Of a stretch of 64,000 bases of DNA, positions 33,066 through 42,222 are shown one piece after another (within the stretch, counting starts at the first letter, position 1; the number at the start of each line of letters is the position of its first letter). The translations under genes and the position numbers were made by a program. Source of the stretch: Acuticoccus mangrovi (lineage in GTDB: Bacteria > Pseudomonadota > Alphaproteobacteria > Rhizobiales > Amorphaceae); contig NZ_JAEKJA010000009.1 of NCBI RefSeq assembly GCF_016411865.1, forward strand, positions 1 through 64,000, read 5' to 3'. A model generated the notes under the pieces. It did no database searches, had not been told where the DNA came from, and saw nothing but the letters and a program-made list of their open reading frames with translations.

Positions 33066-35123
33066 ATGATGTCATTGCGCAGTCTGTTGAGAAGAATGAC
33101 GCTCGCGGTGGGGGTGATCATGGCAATGGCCGGCGGGAAATGCCTGGCCCAAGGGGGAAATGACGTTCCGCCCGCCATTGGCGCGGGCACGAATACAGAA
33201 ACCACGGGGATGGCCGGCGCGGATCACCCCCGCCCCGTGCGCACCGGCAGCCCGCGCCTGACGATCGAGACGCTGCGCCACCTCGCCACCGCGCTCGACA
33301 CGGCGGTGCTCGACTATCGCAACGACAAGTCCGCCGAGCGGCTCGCCGAGATCGACCTGCTGTTCGACCAGCTGATATCGCTCATCGACCTGTCGGGCGT
33401 GTCGCCGGCGGTGCGACGGGAGACCGGGCTTCGGACCGGGCTTGCCCTCCTCGACATCGTGGCGCGCGTCGGCCTCCCCGCCGAGGCCGAGATCCCCGGA
33501 GCGGATGCGTTCGTGGACGATGCCAACGCGAGCTGGCGCCTGCCGCTGACCCCGCTGCGTCTCGTCCGTCTCGACGACGGGCCGCGGCAGGGCGAGTTCC
33601 TGTTCTCCGCCACGACGGTGCGCGCCGCTCCGCGCTTTGCGAGCGCGCTCAGCGATGTGGAAATGGAGTCCGATCTCGCCTTCAGCACGTGGAGCCGGGG
33701 ATGGCCCCAGGTGACGGGGCCGCTGATCCCTGCCGATTTCGTGCGGGGGATGTCCGGCGACGTCCGCATCCTCTGGCACGGCACGCCGGTGTGGAAGGTC
33801 GCCACCGTGCTCGCGGCGATGGGGGCGGCGCTCGCGATCGTGTTCGGCTTCACCGCCGCCGTCTGGCCGGGGGCGGGCGACAGCCGCTCGCTCCGACTGG
33901 TCCGGCGGCTGCTCCCGCCGCTCTTCGCGCTCGTGGTAATCCGCCTGCTGGGCTCCTTCTTCGACAATCAGCTCAACATCTTCGGCGACTTCGCGAACGG
34001 CGTCGGCATCGCCGCCGTGGTCTTCGACTATCTGACCTTCGCCTGGCTCTTCTGGGTGGTGGTGACGGGCGGCTTCAGCTGGCTCTCGAGCACGCCGGAA
34101 GGCATCAAGGAGAGCCTCAACGCGAGCCTCGTGAAGCTCGGCGCCCGCATCGTCGGCGCCATCGGCGTCCTCGTCATCCTGGGGGCGGGGGCGACGCAGC
34201 TCGGCCTGCCGGTGATGAGCGTCGTCGCCGGCCTCGGCGTCAGCTCGCTCGCCGTCGCCCTCGCGGTGCGGCCGTCGCTCGAAAACCTCATCGGCGGCAT
34301 CGTCCTCTTTGCGGACCAGCCCGTGCGGGTGGGCGATTTCTGCAGCTTCGGCAGCTACATGGGAACAGTGGAGGCGATCGGCATCCGCTCCACCCAGATC
34401 CGCGGCCTCGACCGCACGCTGATCTCGGTGCCGAACGCGAAGTTCGCCGACATGGAGATCATCAACTGGGCGCAGTGCGACCGGATGCTGATCAACGAGA
34501 CGGTGGGGCTGCGCTACGAGACGCGGCCCGATCAGCTGCGCTACGTCCTCACCAAGCTGCGCGAGATGGCCCACGGGCACCCACGGATCGAGAGCGATTC
34601 CATCCGCATCCGGCTGACCGGCTACGGCGACTCCTCGCTCAATATCGGCATCCGCATCTACGCCCAGACGCGTGAGTGGAACGACTTCTACGCGATCCGC
34701 GAGGACGTCTTCCTGCGTGTCTGCGAGATCGTGGCGGAGGCGGGCACCGATTTCGCCGTGCCCGCCTCGCGGCTCTACATGAGCCGCGACGAGGGGCTCG
34801 ACGACGAGCGCAGCCGGCACGCCGTGGAGGCGGTGGACGGCTGGCGGCAGAAGGGCACGCTGCCCTTCCCCTTCCTGTCCGAGGCGCAGGTGCTCGCCCT
34901 CGCCGGGACGGTGCCCTATCCGCCGCAAGGCTCGGTGGAGACGGAGGCCGACGCCGCGATGCGCCGCAGCCGCGCCGAGCGCCTCTCCGACGCGCAGGAG
35001 GAGCACGCCGAGGCGTCCGCTCCCGAGACGCCCACCACAGAGACGACCACCACTGGGGCAACCACCACTGGGGCGACCACCCCCGAGCCGGCGGACGAGG
35101 AGCGCACGGAGCCGCAGCGGTAG
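33066..35123 (+). CDS. MscS family mechanosensitive ion channel, large type
   Basis: The 685-residue protein starts at ATG 33066 with an N-terminal signal peptide (RRMTLAVGVIMAMAGGKCLAQ). It has a periplasmic domain of about 210 residues, then four or more membrane segments between about 235 and 410. The pore/MscS core is VIRLLG...GLGVSSLAVALAVRPSLENLIGGIVLFADQPVRVGDFC and the beta domain VEAIGIRSTQIRGLDRTLISVPNAKFADMEIINW. It would release solutes on hypo-osmotic shock. The C-terminus is low-complexity and threonine-rich, encoded in part by a 15-base tandem repeat at 35046-35075. The gene stands alone. Confidence 0.9.
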   Translation: MMSLRSLLRRMTLAVGVIMAMAGGKCLAQGGNDVPPAIGAGTNTETTGMAGADHPRPVRTGSPRLTIETLRHLATALDTAVLDYRNDKSAERLAEIDLLFDQLISLIDLSGVSPAVRRETGLRTGLALLDIVARVGLPAEAEIPGADAFVDDANASWRLPLTPLRLVRLDDGPRQGEFLFSATTVRAAPRFASALSDVEMESDLAFSTWSRGWPQVTGPLIPADFVRGMSGDVRILWHGTPVWKVATVLAAMGAALAIVFGFTAAVWPGAGDSRSLRLVRRLLPPLFALVVIRLLGSFFDNQLNIFGDFANGVGIAAVVFDYLTFAWLFWVVVTGGFSWLSSTPEGIKESLNASLVKLGARIVGAIGVLVILGAGATQLGLPVMSVVAGLGVSSLAVALAVRPSLENLIGGIVLFADQPVRVGDFCSFGSYMGTVEAIGIRSTQIRGLDRTLISVPNAKFADMEIINWAQCDRMLINETVGLRYETRPDQLRYVLTKLREMAHGHPRIESDSIRIRLTGYGDSSLNIGIRIYAQTREWNDFYAIREDVFLRVCEIVAEAGTDFAVPASRLYMSRDEGLDDERSRHAVEAVDGWRQKGTLPFPFLSEAQVLALAGTVPYPPQGSVETEADAAMRRSRAERLSDAQEEHAEASAPETPTTETTTTGATTTGATTPEPADEERTEPQR
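35046..35075 (+). repeat. 15-base tandem repeat in the mscS-like C-terminal coding region
   Basis: Two copies of ACCACCACTGGGGC(A/G) lie side by side and are followed by a partial third (ACCAC). Each encodes TTTGA/TTTGAT-type residues. Copy number may vary without shifting the frame. Confidence 0.6.
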
Positions 35124-35563
35124 AAGATCCCGCGTCCGGCAGGTGGGCGAGGGCGGCCCGAGGGTGCCGTCCCGCGTCGATCGGGGCGCCGTCGCGGGTT
35201 CATCGGGTGCATGTCGTGGTCGAGGTGGGTCGTGAACCACGTCGCGCCAACGATCTGCGGCCCGTGATGCCGGCGAACGCGAAGAGGAGGCGGGGAGGGC
35301 GGAAGGTCGCTGGCGCCACGCTCGCGAGGGAGGCGAGCTCCCGCCGGCCGCCACCCCGGCGCCTCCCTCCGGCGCGGGTTCGGCCGCAGGACGGGGCTCG
35401 GCAGCCATGGCGACGGATCCATGATCCGAGCCGACCGATGGCCGGTCGCGCGGCCGCGATGGGACTGTCCCACATCGATTAACTCGCTCCTTAAAAGAGC
35501 GCGTCCGACCCCTTGAATGGCACGAAGGTTGCAATTCGACGGGGCGAAAGGACGCACATCGCC
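35124..35563. other. Non-coding stretch before the deaminase operon
   Basis: No gene is supported. The stretch is high in GC up to about 35470. AACTCGCTCCTTAAAAGAG then lies at 35480-35498, an AT-richer part that may belong to the operon promoter. GGGGCGAAAGGACGC precedes the deaminase ATG. Confidence 0.4.
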
Positions 35564-36034
35564 ATGATCTACGATCCCTTCATGCAGCGCGCGATCGACC
35601 TCTCCCGCGAGGCGGTGGAGACGGGTGAAGGCGCACCATTCGCCGCGGTGGTGGTGAAGGACGGCATGATCATCGGCGAGGGCATCAACCGTGTGGCCGA
35701 GGCCTACGACGCGACGGCCCACGGCGAAGTGGAGGCGATCCGCGACGCCGGTCGCCGGCTCGGGACGTGGGATCTGTCGGGCACCGCGCTCTACACCACG
35801 TGCGAGCCCTGCGCGATGTGCGTCGCGGCCATCTACTGGGCCCGCATCGACCGCGTCTACTACGCCAACACGCTGGCCGATGCCGAAGCGCTCGGGTTCG
35901 ACATCGCCACCCTCGAGGCGCTGGTCAAGAGCCGGCCGGCCGATCGCGCCACACCGTACGAGCCGCTGATGCGCGAGAGCGCCCACGGGGTGCTCGAGGA
36001 CTGGTCGCGCGCGCCGACCTTCCGCAGCTTCTGA
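35564..36034 (+). CDS. Nucleoside/guanine deaminase-like zinc enzyme
   Basis: The 156-residue protein has the cytidine-deaminase-like zinc signature: HGEVEAI with His and catalytic Glu near residue 53, and TTCEPCAMCVAAI with two zinc cysteines near 82-90. Overall it resembles the small bacterial guanine deaminase (GuaD type) and related nucleobase deaminases. It begins at ATG 35564 and starts an operon with a polyamine-type importer, an amidohydrolase, a creatininase-family protein and a CodA-like deaminase. So a nucleobase or related heterocycle is the likely substrate. Confidence 0.8.
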   Translation: MIYDPFMQRAIDLSREAVETGEGAPFAAVVVKDGMIIGEGINRVAEAYDATAHGEVEAIRDAGRRLGTWDLSGTALYTTCEPCAMCVAAIYWARIDRVYYANTLADAEALGFDIATLEALVKSRPADRATPYEPLMRESAHGVLEDWSRAPTFRSF

Positions 36035-36065
36035 CGCGCTCAATCGCTTCACGACGGAGAGAGCA

Positions 36066-37205
36066 ATGACAAAAGTCGACCCCTTCGCCTTCTGGTCCCG
36101 CGGTATCGGGAGGCGCCAGTTCCTGGCGGGCTCCACCGCGCTCGGCGCGATGGCGGCCACCGGCCTCGGCCCCCGCCGGGCCCACGCCGAGGAAACCCTC
36201 AACATCCTCACCTGGCCCGGTCACGCCGACCCGGCCGTCGTCGGCCCCTTCGAGGAAAAGTACGGCGTCGACGTCGTCGCGAAGGAGTATGTCGGCGGCG
36301 AGAACATGCTGGCGCTCGTCAACCAGTCGCCGCCGGGCACCTACGACGTGGTGCTGTCGGACGCCGAGTACGTAGTCATGCTGCGCGACGGCGGCTTCAT
36401 CGAGGAGATGGACCCGGCCGACTATCCGTTCGACAGCCTCTTCCCCGAGTTCAAGAAGTTCCCGGGCCACTGGCTCGATGACAAGCTCTACTCGATGATC
36501 ATCCGCTTCGGGTATCTGGGCCTCGCCTACCGCACCGATGCGCTGACCAAGGAAGAGGTCGAGTCCTACGCCATCATGTGGGACGAGAAGGTGAAGGGCG
36601 GCGTCGGCTTCTTCGACTGGTACCTGCCGTCGATGGGCTGCCTCTCCCTCTATAACGGCAACGAAAAGCCCTTCGATATCGACGATGCCGCCTTCGACAA
36701 GCTGAAGGAGACGCTGTTCTCCCTCGCCCCGCAATCGTCAGGCTTTTATTCGATGGCCGACACCTTCTCCTCGCTCACCTCGGGCGCGGCGAAGTGCATT
36801 CCGGGCATCGGCGACTGGATCACGCTGCTGCTCGCCAAGGACGGCGTGCCCGTCGACGCCACCGTCCCCAAGGAGGGCGGCATCCAGTGGACCGAATCCA
36901 TGTCCATCATGGCCGGCTCCACCAAGAAGGACCTCGCCAAGGCCTTCATCCAGTACATGACCTCGGCCGAAGGCCAGATGCGCTCGGCGATGATGCCCGC
37001 CTACAACGCGTCGATCCCCTCGAAGCCCGGCTGGGAAATGCTCAACGCCGAGCACCCCGACGAGGCGGTGCGCCTGCGCATGACCTTCGACGACCGCAAC
37101 GTTCTCGACGAATACGCCGAGGGCAAGATCCACATCCGCCGCACGCCCGTTCAGCAGGACATCGAGACCTGGAACGACGCTTGGACGGAATTCAAGTCGC
37201 TCTGA
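36066..37205 (+). CDS. ABC transporter substrate-binding protein, PotD/spermidine-putrescine type
   Basis: The 379-residue protein has a Tat-type signal (GIGRRQFLAGSTALGAMAATGLG) and then ETLNILTWPGHADP, typical of PotD/PotF-like binding proteins of extracellular family 1. It would bind the ligand in the periplasm and deliver it to the following permeases. The four transporter genes are in D-B-C-A order. Homologues bind polyamines, opines or other small amines; the enzymes around it point to a heterocyclic nitrogen compound instead. Confidence 0.86.
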   Translation: MTKVDPFAFWSRGIGRRQFLAGSTALGAMAATGLGPRRAHAEETLNILTWPGHADPAVVGPFEEKYGVDVVAKEYVGGENMLALVNQSPPGTYDVVLSDAEYVVMLRDGGFIEEMDPADYPFDSLFPEFKKFPGHWLDDKLYSMIIRFGYLGLAYRTDALTKEEVESYAIMWDEKVKGGVGFFDWYLPSMGCLSLYNGNEKPFDIDDAAFDKLKETLFSLAPQSSGFYSMADTFSSLTSGAAKCIPGIGDWITLLLAKDGVPVDATVPKEGGIQWTESMSIMAGSTKKDLAKAFIQYMTSAEGQMRSAMMPAYNASIPSKPGWEMLNAEHPDEAVRLRMTFDDRNVLDEYAEGKIHIRRTPVQQDIETWNDAWTEFKSL

Positions 37206-37219
37206 GGCCGGCGGGACCC

Positions 37220-38083
37220 ATGGCGCACGGTCGCCCCACGAAGCGGCGGGACATGTTTCCCGCCGCTTTCATCCTGCCGCCGCTCGTGTGGCAGGCGTCG
37301 TTCTTCATCACGCCGCTCGTCTTCCTCGTGTGGATGTCGTTCTGGCGGGTGAAGAATTTCCGCCTGACGCGGGACTTCGTGACCGCCAACTGGGAGCGGA
37401 TCTACAACGCCGGCTTCTTCTACGACGCCTACGTCCACACCTTCACGCTCGCCACCGTCAACGCGCTGGTGGTGTCGGTGCTCGCCTTTCCGGCGGCCTA
37501 TTTCCTGGCCTTCCGCGCCGGGCCCAAGGTGCGCCAGCTCGCCATCGTGTTCCTGGTGACGCCGTTCTTCACGAGCTACCTCGTGCGCATCTATTCGCTG
37601 CAGATCATTCTGGCCGAGCACGGCATCATCAATTCGGCCCTCGGCCTCGTGGGGCTCGGCCCCATCACGATGCTCAGCACCTCCTTCGCCACCGTCGTCG
37701 GCTTCCTGACGCTGACGCTGCCGCTCGTGATCCTCGTCCAGCTCCTCGCCCTGTCGCAGGTCGACAAGCGGCTGATGGAGGCGGCCTCCAACCTCGGCGT
37801 GCCGCCATTTGAGGCGGTGTTCAAGGTGGTGATCCCGTCAGCCAAGGTGGGGCTGATCATGGCCGGCACTTTCGGCTTTCTGCTCTCGTTCGGCGACTAT
37901 GTGAGCCCGCTCTTCCTCGGAGGCTCCAAGCCGCCGACGCTGTCGATCCTCATTGCCGACCAGGTGAAGTCCGGCAACAACTGGCCGCGCGCCTCGGTGG
38001 TGGCGGTCACGATGGTGGTCACCCTCGTCGCCGTCCTCCTTCTGATGACGAGCCTCGCCTACGCCAAGAGGGGGAAGAAATGA
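37220..38083 (+). CDS. ABC transporter permease, PotB type
   Basis: The 287-residue inner-membrane protein has six predicted segments and the cytoplasmic coupling loop KRLMEAASNLGVPPFEAVFKVVIPSAKVGL, the EAA motif that docks on the ATPase. The ATG at 37220 follows the binding-protein stop by 14 bases. It overlaps the next permease gene by four bases. It forms a heterodimer with the PotC-type protein. Confidence 0.88.
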   Translation: MAHGRPTKRRDMFPAAFILPPLVWQASFFITPLVFLVWMSFWRVKNFRLTRDFVTANWERIYNAGFFYDAYVHTFTLATVNALVVSVLAFPAAYFLAFRAGPKVRQLAIVFLVTPFFTSYLVRIYSLQIILAEHGIINSALGLVGLGPITMLSTSFATVVGFLTLTLPLVILVQLLALSQVDKRLMEAASNLGVPPFEAVFKVVIPSAKVGLIMAGTFGFLLSFGDYVSPLFLGGSKPPTLSILIADQVKSGNNWPRASVVAVTMVVTLVAVLLLMTSLAYAKRGKK

Positions 38084-38871
38084 CCCGCGGCGACAAGATC
38101 CTCTCCGTCTATCTCGCGGCGATCTTCGTCTTCATCCTGGCGCCGATCGTCACGCTGATCGTGTTCTCCTTCAACGCCGACCGGTTCCCCTCGCTCCCCT
38201 GGAGCGGGTTCAGCCTCGAATGGTACGAGGCGATCGCGTCGGACTCGACGATCCACACCGGCTTCAAGAACTCGCTCATCGTGGCGGTGGCGACGGCGGT
38301 GATCTCGACCATCCTCGGCTTTTGCGCCGCCTACACCGACTATCGCTTCAAGTTCTTCGGCAAGATGGGGTTTCTGGCGCTCGCGGCGATGCCGCCCACG
38401 GTGCCGGTGGTGATTTTGGGCATCGCCAACCTCACCTTCATGGCGCAGATCAACCTCGCCGGAACGCTGCAGGCGGTGATCCTCGGTCACACGGTCTATT
38501 GCGCGCCCTTCGCGATGGCGCTCATACGCATCCGCCTCGCCGATCTCGACCCCGACATCGAGCCCGCCGCCTGGAACCTCGGCGCCACCCGCATGACGAC
38601 GGTGCGCCAGGTGGTGCTGCCCTTCTGCCGCCCGGCGATCTTCTCGGCGATGGCGATCACCGCCGCCGTCTCGTTCGACGAGTTCATGATCGCCTGGTTC
38701 GTCTCGGGCATCAACGAAACCCTGCCGGTGCGCATCCTCGCGATGCTCCAGGGCCAGGTCAGCCCGCGCATCAACGCCGTGGGCAGCCTCGTCTTCCTGG
38801 TGACGATCACCCTCGTCCTGATCGCCCAGGCCGCCGTCTACTCCTTCCGGAAGACCCGCCGAAATGTCTGA
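38080..38871 (+). CDS. ABC transporter permease, PotC type
   Basis: The 263-residue protein has six predicted membrane segments and the coupling loop DIEPAAWNLGATRMTTVRQVVLPFCRPAI. SGFSLEWYEAI near the start is typical of PotC-like permeases. It overlaps the preceding permease by four and the ATPase gene by eight bases, so the three are translated together. Confidence 0.88.
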   Translation: MTRGDKILSVYLAAIFVFILAPIVTLIVFSFNADRFPSLPWSGFSLEWYEAIASDSTIHTGFKNSLIVAVATAVISTILGFCAAYTDYRFKFFGKMGFLALAAMPPTVPVVILGIANLTFMAQINLAGTLQAVILGHTVYCAPFAMALIRIRLADLDPDIEPAAWNLGATRMTTVRQVVLPFCRPAIFSAMAITAAVSFDEFMIAWFVSGINETLPVRILAMLQGQVSPRINAVGSLVFLVTITLVLIAQAAVYSFRKTRRNV

Positions 38872-39943
38872 GCCGATCCTCACCCTCGACGCCGTCGAAA
38901 AGCGCTACGGCGCCGACGTCGCGGTCGAGCGCATCGACCTTGCCATCGACAAGCGCGAGTTCATCGTCCTGATGGGCCCCTCGGGCTGCGGCAAGACCAC
39001 GACGTTGCGCATCCTCGCCGGCCTCGAAACGCCGACGGCCGGCGAGGTCCGCCTCTGGGGCCGGCCCATCAACGACGTACCGCCCTGGCAGCGCGAGATG
39101 CCGATGGTGTGGCAGAGCTATGCGCTCTTCCCCTTCCTCGACGTGCGGCGCAATGTCGAGTTCGGCCTCAAGCAGCGCGGCGGCATGTCCGCGGGCGAGC
39201 GGCGGAAGAAGGCGCTCGAATGGCTCGACCGCCTCGGCATCGCCCATATGGAAAAGCGCGGCATCCATCAGCTCTCGGGCGGTCAGCGGCAGCGCGTGGC
39301 GCTCGCCCGGGCGCTGGCGCTGGAACCGGAAGTCCTTCTCCTCGACGAGCCGCTGTCGGCCCTCGACGCCCACCTTCGCATCCGGATGCAGGGCGAACTC
39401 TCCCGCCTCCACTCCGAGCTCGGCATCACCTTCGTCTACGTGACGCACGCCCAGTCCGAGGCCTTCGCGCTCGCCGACCGCGTCGTCATCATGAGCGAGG
39501 GGAGGGTGCAGCAGATCGGCGCCCCGCGCGAAATCTACCGCGCCCCGGCGAGCCGGTTCGTGGCCGACTTCATCGGCGCCTCCAACGTCGTCGGCGGCAC
39601 CGTGGTGGAGGAAAAGGACGGGACGGTGGTGCTCGAAACCCCCGTCGGCCGTCTCGAAGCCACCGGGAGCCGCGCCAAGGGGGCGGCCGGCGCGCTCTCG
39701 ATCCCGGCCGACTGGATCGCCGTCGAGCCGGCGGGGGAGGCGACCGACGGCACCGCCGTCGAGGGCCGCCTCGTCACCGAGGATTTTACGGGTGCCGTCG
39801 TCACCCTCTACGTGGAGCTCCACGACGGCTCCCAGTTCTTCGTGCAGAAGCAGCAGCACGAGATCGAACGCCTGTCGCTGAAACGCGGCACCCGCGTGCG
39901 TCTCTCCTGGCCGCTCGAGCACGCCACCATTCTGCCCGAGTAG
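38864..39943 (+). CDS. ABC transporter ATP-binding protein, PotA type
   Basis: The 359-residue ATPase has Walker A GPSGCGKTTT (about 38-47), signature LSGGQRQRVALARAL, Walker B VLLLDEPLSALD and the H-loop VYVTHAQSEA. A C-terminal TOBE domain lies from about 275 to 355, as usual in the PotA/UgpC group. It powers the importer formed by the two preceding permeases. Confidence 0.92.
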   Translation: MSEPILTLDAVEKRYGADVAVERIDLAIDKREFIVLMGPSGCGKTTTLRILAGLETPTAGEVRLWGRPINDVPPWQREMPMVWQSYALFPFLDVRRNVEFGLKQRGGMSAGERRKKALEWLDRLGIAHMEKRGIHQLSGGQRQRVALARALALEPEVLLLDEPLSALDAHLRIRMQGELSRLHSELGITFVYVTHAQSEAFALADRVVIMSEGRVQQIGAPREIYRAPASRFVADFIGASNVVGGTVVEEKDGTVVLETPVGRLEATGSRAKGAAGALSIPADWIAVEPAGEATDGTAVEGRLVTEDFTGAVVTLYVELHDGSQFFVQKQQHEIERLSLKRGTRVRLSWPLEHATILPE

Positions 39944-39948
39944 TCCCC

Positions 39949-41460
39949 ATGCCTCTCTTCATCAAAGACGCGACGCTGTTGCCGGTCGGCGGGCCGGGCG
40001 GCCTCACCCCGGCGACGGGATCGATGCGGGTCGTCGGCAACTCGATCGCCGCCATCGGCGCCGGGCTGACGCCGGAGCCCGGCGACACCATCGTCGACGG
40101 CACCGACCGGCTGGTGATGCCGGGCCTCGTCAACAGCCACATCCATTCGAGCGAGGGCCTCTTCAAGGGCCGCTACGACAACCTGCCGCTCGAACTGTGG
40201 ATGCTGCTCGCCTATCCGATCGTCGGCGCCAGCGCGGCGTCGGAGCGGCTCGTCTATCTGCGCACCATGCTGTCGGCGGCGGAGGGCTTGCGCACCGGCT
40301 CCACCTGCCACACCGACGACATCTACGAGGCGCCCAAGCAGGACATCGGCCGTCTCGCCGCCGTCTTCCACGCCTATCGCGACGTCGGCATGCGGGCGAC
40401 CATCTCCGGCCACGTGATGGACAAGCCCTTCCTCGACACGATCCCCTTCGCCCGCGAGATCGTGCCCGCCGATCTCCAGGCCGAGTGCGACGCCGTCGCC
40501 GTGCCCGCCGTCGCCGACTACATGGCCTTCGCCCGGGAGGCCTTCGCCAAGCTCCACGGCATGGAAGGCCGGCTCAACTTCATGATGGCCCCGTCGGCGC
40601 CCCAGCGGTGCACGGCCGAAATGTTCCAGGCCATCGACGAGCTCGCCCGGTCCAACGGAACGCCCCTCCACACCCACATCGTGGAGACCAAGCTCCAGGC
40701 GATCACCGGCCCGGTGATGTACGGCAAGACGCTGGTCGAGCACATGAAGGCGATAGGCGTCCTGCACGACGGGGTCACCATCGCCCACTCCATCTGGGTG
40801 ACCGACGACGACATCCGGCTTCTGGGCGAAGCGCGTGCCTCCATCGTGCACAACATCCTGTCGAACCTGAAGCTCGGGTCGGGGCTCGCGCCGGTGAAGC
40901 GGCAGCTCGAAGCCGGCGTCAACGTCGCGCTCGGTTCCGACGGGGTGTCGACCGCCGACGCGCCGCGCATGTTCGACGTCGTCAAGGCCGCCGGCCTCAC
41001 CCACAAGATCGGAACGCCCGACTATACGCGCTGGCTCACCGCCGGCGAGGTGCTGACAGCCGCCACTCTCGGCGGTGCGCGCTCGGCCCGCCTCGGCGAC
41101 GTGACGGGCTCGCTGGAGGTGGGCAAGCGCGCCGATTTTCTGGTGCTCGACATGCGCACGGCGAACTTCACCCCCCTCAACGACATCCTCAACCACCTCG
41201 TCTATTCGGAGAATGGTTCGTCCATCGAGGCGGTCTATGTGGACGGGGAGAAGGTGATGGAACACGGCACCCTGACGCGGGTGAACGAGGCCGAGCTGCT
41301 CGCGGAACTGCGGCAGATCGTGCCCGAATACCTTGCCCGCCACGCCAGGACCGAGATCGACAACGAGCGCATGATGGACTTCTTCGCCGCCATCCACCGC
41401 CGCGCCGCCGAGACCGACATCGGCATGCACCGCCTCGGCACGGAGCCCGCGTTCCGATGA
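39949..41460 (+). CDS. Amidohydrolase, ATZ/TRZ (chlorohydrolase/deaminase) family
   Basis: The 503-residue enzyme has the metal-dependent hydrolase motifs: GLVNSHIHSSEGLFKG (HxH), THIVETKLQ, HSIWVTDDDI (His) and GSDGVSTADAPRM (Asp). SNLKLGSGLAPVKRQLEAGVNVALGSDG is typical of the TrzN/AtzB/SsnA group that deaminates or dechlorinates N-heterocycles. The ATG at 39949 lies five bases after the ATPase stop, so it belongs to the same operon. The exact substrate is unknown. Confidence 0.85.
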   Translation: MPLFIKDATLLPVGGPGGLTPATGSMRVVGNSIAAIGAGLTPEPGDTIVDGTDRLVMPGLVNSHIHSSEGLFKGRYDNLPLELWMLLAYPIVGASAASERLVYLRTMLSAAEGLRTGSTCHTDDIYEAPKQDIGRLAAVFHAYRDVGMRATISGHVMDKPFLDTIPFAREIVPADLQAECDAVAVPAVADYMAFAREAFAKLHGMEGRLNFMMAPSAPQRCTAEMFQAIDELARSNGTPLHTHIVETKLQAITGPVMYGKTLVEHMKAIGVLHDGVTIAHSIWVTDDDIRLLGEARASIVHNILSNLKLGSGLAPVKRQLEAGVNVALGSDGVSTADAPRMFDVVKAAGLTHKIGTPDYTRWLTAGEVLTAATLGGARSARLGDVTGSLEVGKRADFLVLDMRTANFTPLNDILNHLVYSENGSSIEAVYVDGEKVMEHGTLTRVNEAELLAELRQIVPEYLARHARTEIDNERMMDFFAAIHRRAAETDIGMHRLGTEPAFR

Positions 41461-42218
41461 GAATGGCCGACCTCGCCTTCACCGAATACGAGGCGCTTGT
41501 CCGGGAGAAATCGCCCATCGTGGTGATCCCCTGCGGCGCGCTCGAGCAGCACGGGCCGCATCTGCCGCTCGCCACCGACGCGATGATCCCGACGATGCTC
41601 GCCGAGCGCTTCGTGCCCGCCTTCGGGGGGATCGTGGCGCCGACCTTCACCTATGGCGTGCGCTCGCAGCCCAAATCCGGCGGCGGCAACCATTTTTGCG
41701 GCACGACGAGCCTCTGGGGCTCCACATACGCGCTGATGGTCGCCGACATCGTCGAGGAGTTCGGCCGGCACGGGGTGAAGAAGATCGTCATGCTCGACGG
41801 TCACACCGAGAACCAGCCCTTCCTGGTCGAGGGCGTCGAGCGGGCGCTCGTCAACTTGCGCCGCGACGGGATCACTGATGTTCGCGTGATCCGTCTCGCC
41901 TACTACATGGCGATCGACGCGAAGCTCCAGGCGACGCTGTTTCCGGACGGGCTCCTGTCGTGGGACCTCGAGCACGCCGCGGTGATGGAGACCTCGGTGA
42001 TGATGGCGCTGTCCCCGTCCCACGTGCGGCTCGACAGGATCCCCGACGATCCACCCGCCGATTTCCCCATCTACGAGACGTTCCCCATCGACCCGGCGCC
42101 GATCCCCTGCCACGGTGTGTTGTCCTCGGCGAAATCCGCGACCGCCGAGAAGGGGCGGGCGGTGGTGGACACCCTCGTCGCCGAATTTTCGGACCTCATC
42201 CCGCGCGCCTTCCGGTAA
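41457..42218 (+). CDS. Creatininase family amidohydrolase
   Basis: The 253-residue protein shows the creatininase fold signature: VVIPCGALEQHGPHLPLATDAMI (metal-binding Glu, His and Asp), GGNHFCGTTSLW and VMLDGHTENQPFLVEG, ending with HGVLSSAKSATAEKG. Members open cyclic amides (creatinine, formylaminopyrimidines, lactams). It overlaps the preceding stop. With a CodA-like deaminase next door, creatinine or N-methylhydantoin-like compounds are candidate substrates (inference). Confidence 0.84.
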   Translation: MRMADLAFTEYEALVREKSPIVVIPCGALEQHGPHLPLATDAMIPTMLAERFVPAFGGIVAPTFTYGVRSQPKSGGGNHFCGTTSLWGSTYALMVADIVEEFGRHGVKKIVMLDGHTENQPFLVEGVERALVNLRRDGITDVRVIRLAYYMAIDAKLQATLFPDGLLSWDLEHAAVMETSVMMALSPSHVRLDRIPDDPPADFPIYETFPIDPAPIPCHGVLSSAKSATAEKGRAVVDTLVAEFSDLIPRAFR

Positions 42219-42222
42219 CGCC

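Noticed and set aside
33072-35534. 820-codon minus-strand open frame antisense to the MscS gene
   Set aside because: Same reason: the plus-strand channel is well supported and the antisense translation has no domain-like pattern.
36066-39943. Assignment of the PotDBCA-type importer as a true polyamine transporter
   Set aside because: The family alone does not fix the ligand, and every neighbouring enzyme acts on cyclic amides or nucleobases; I left the substrate open.
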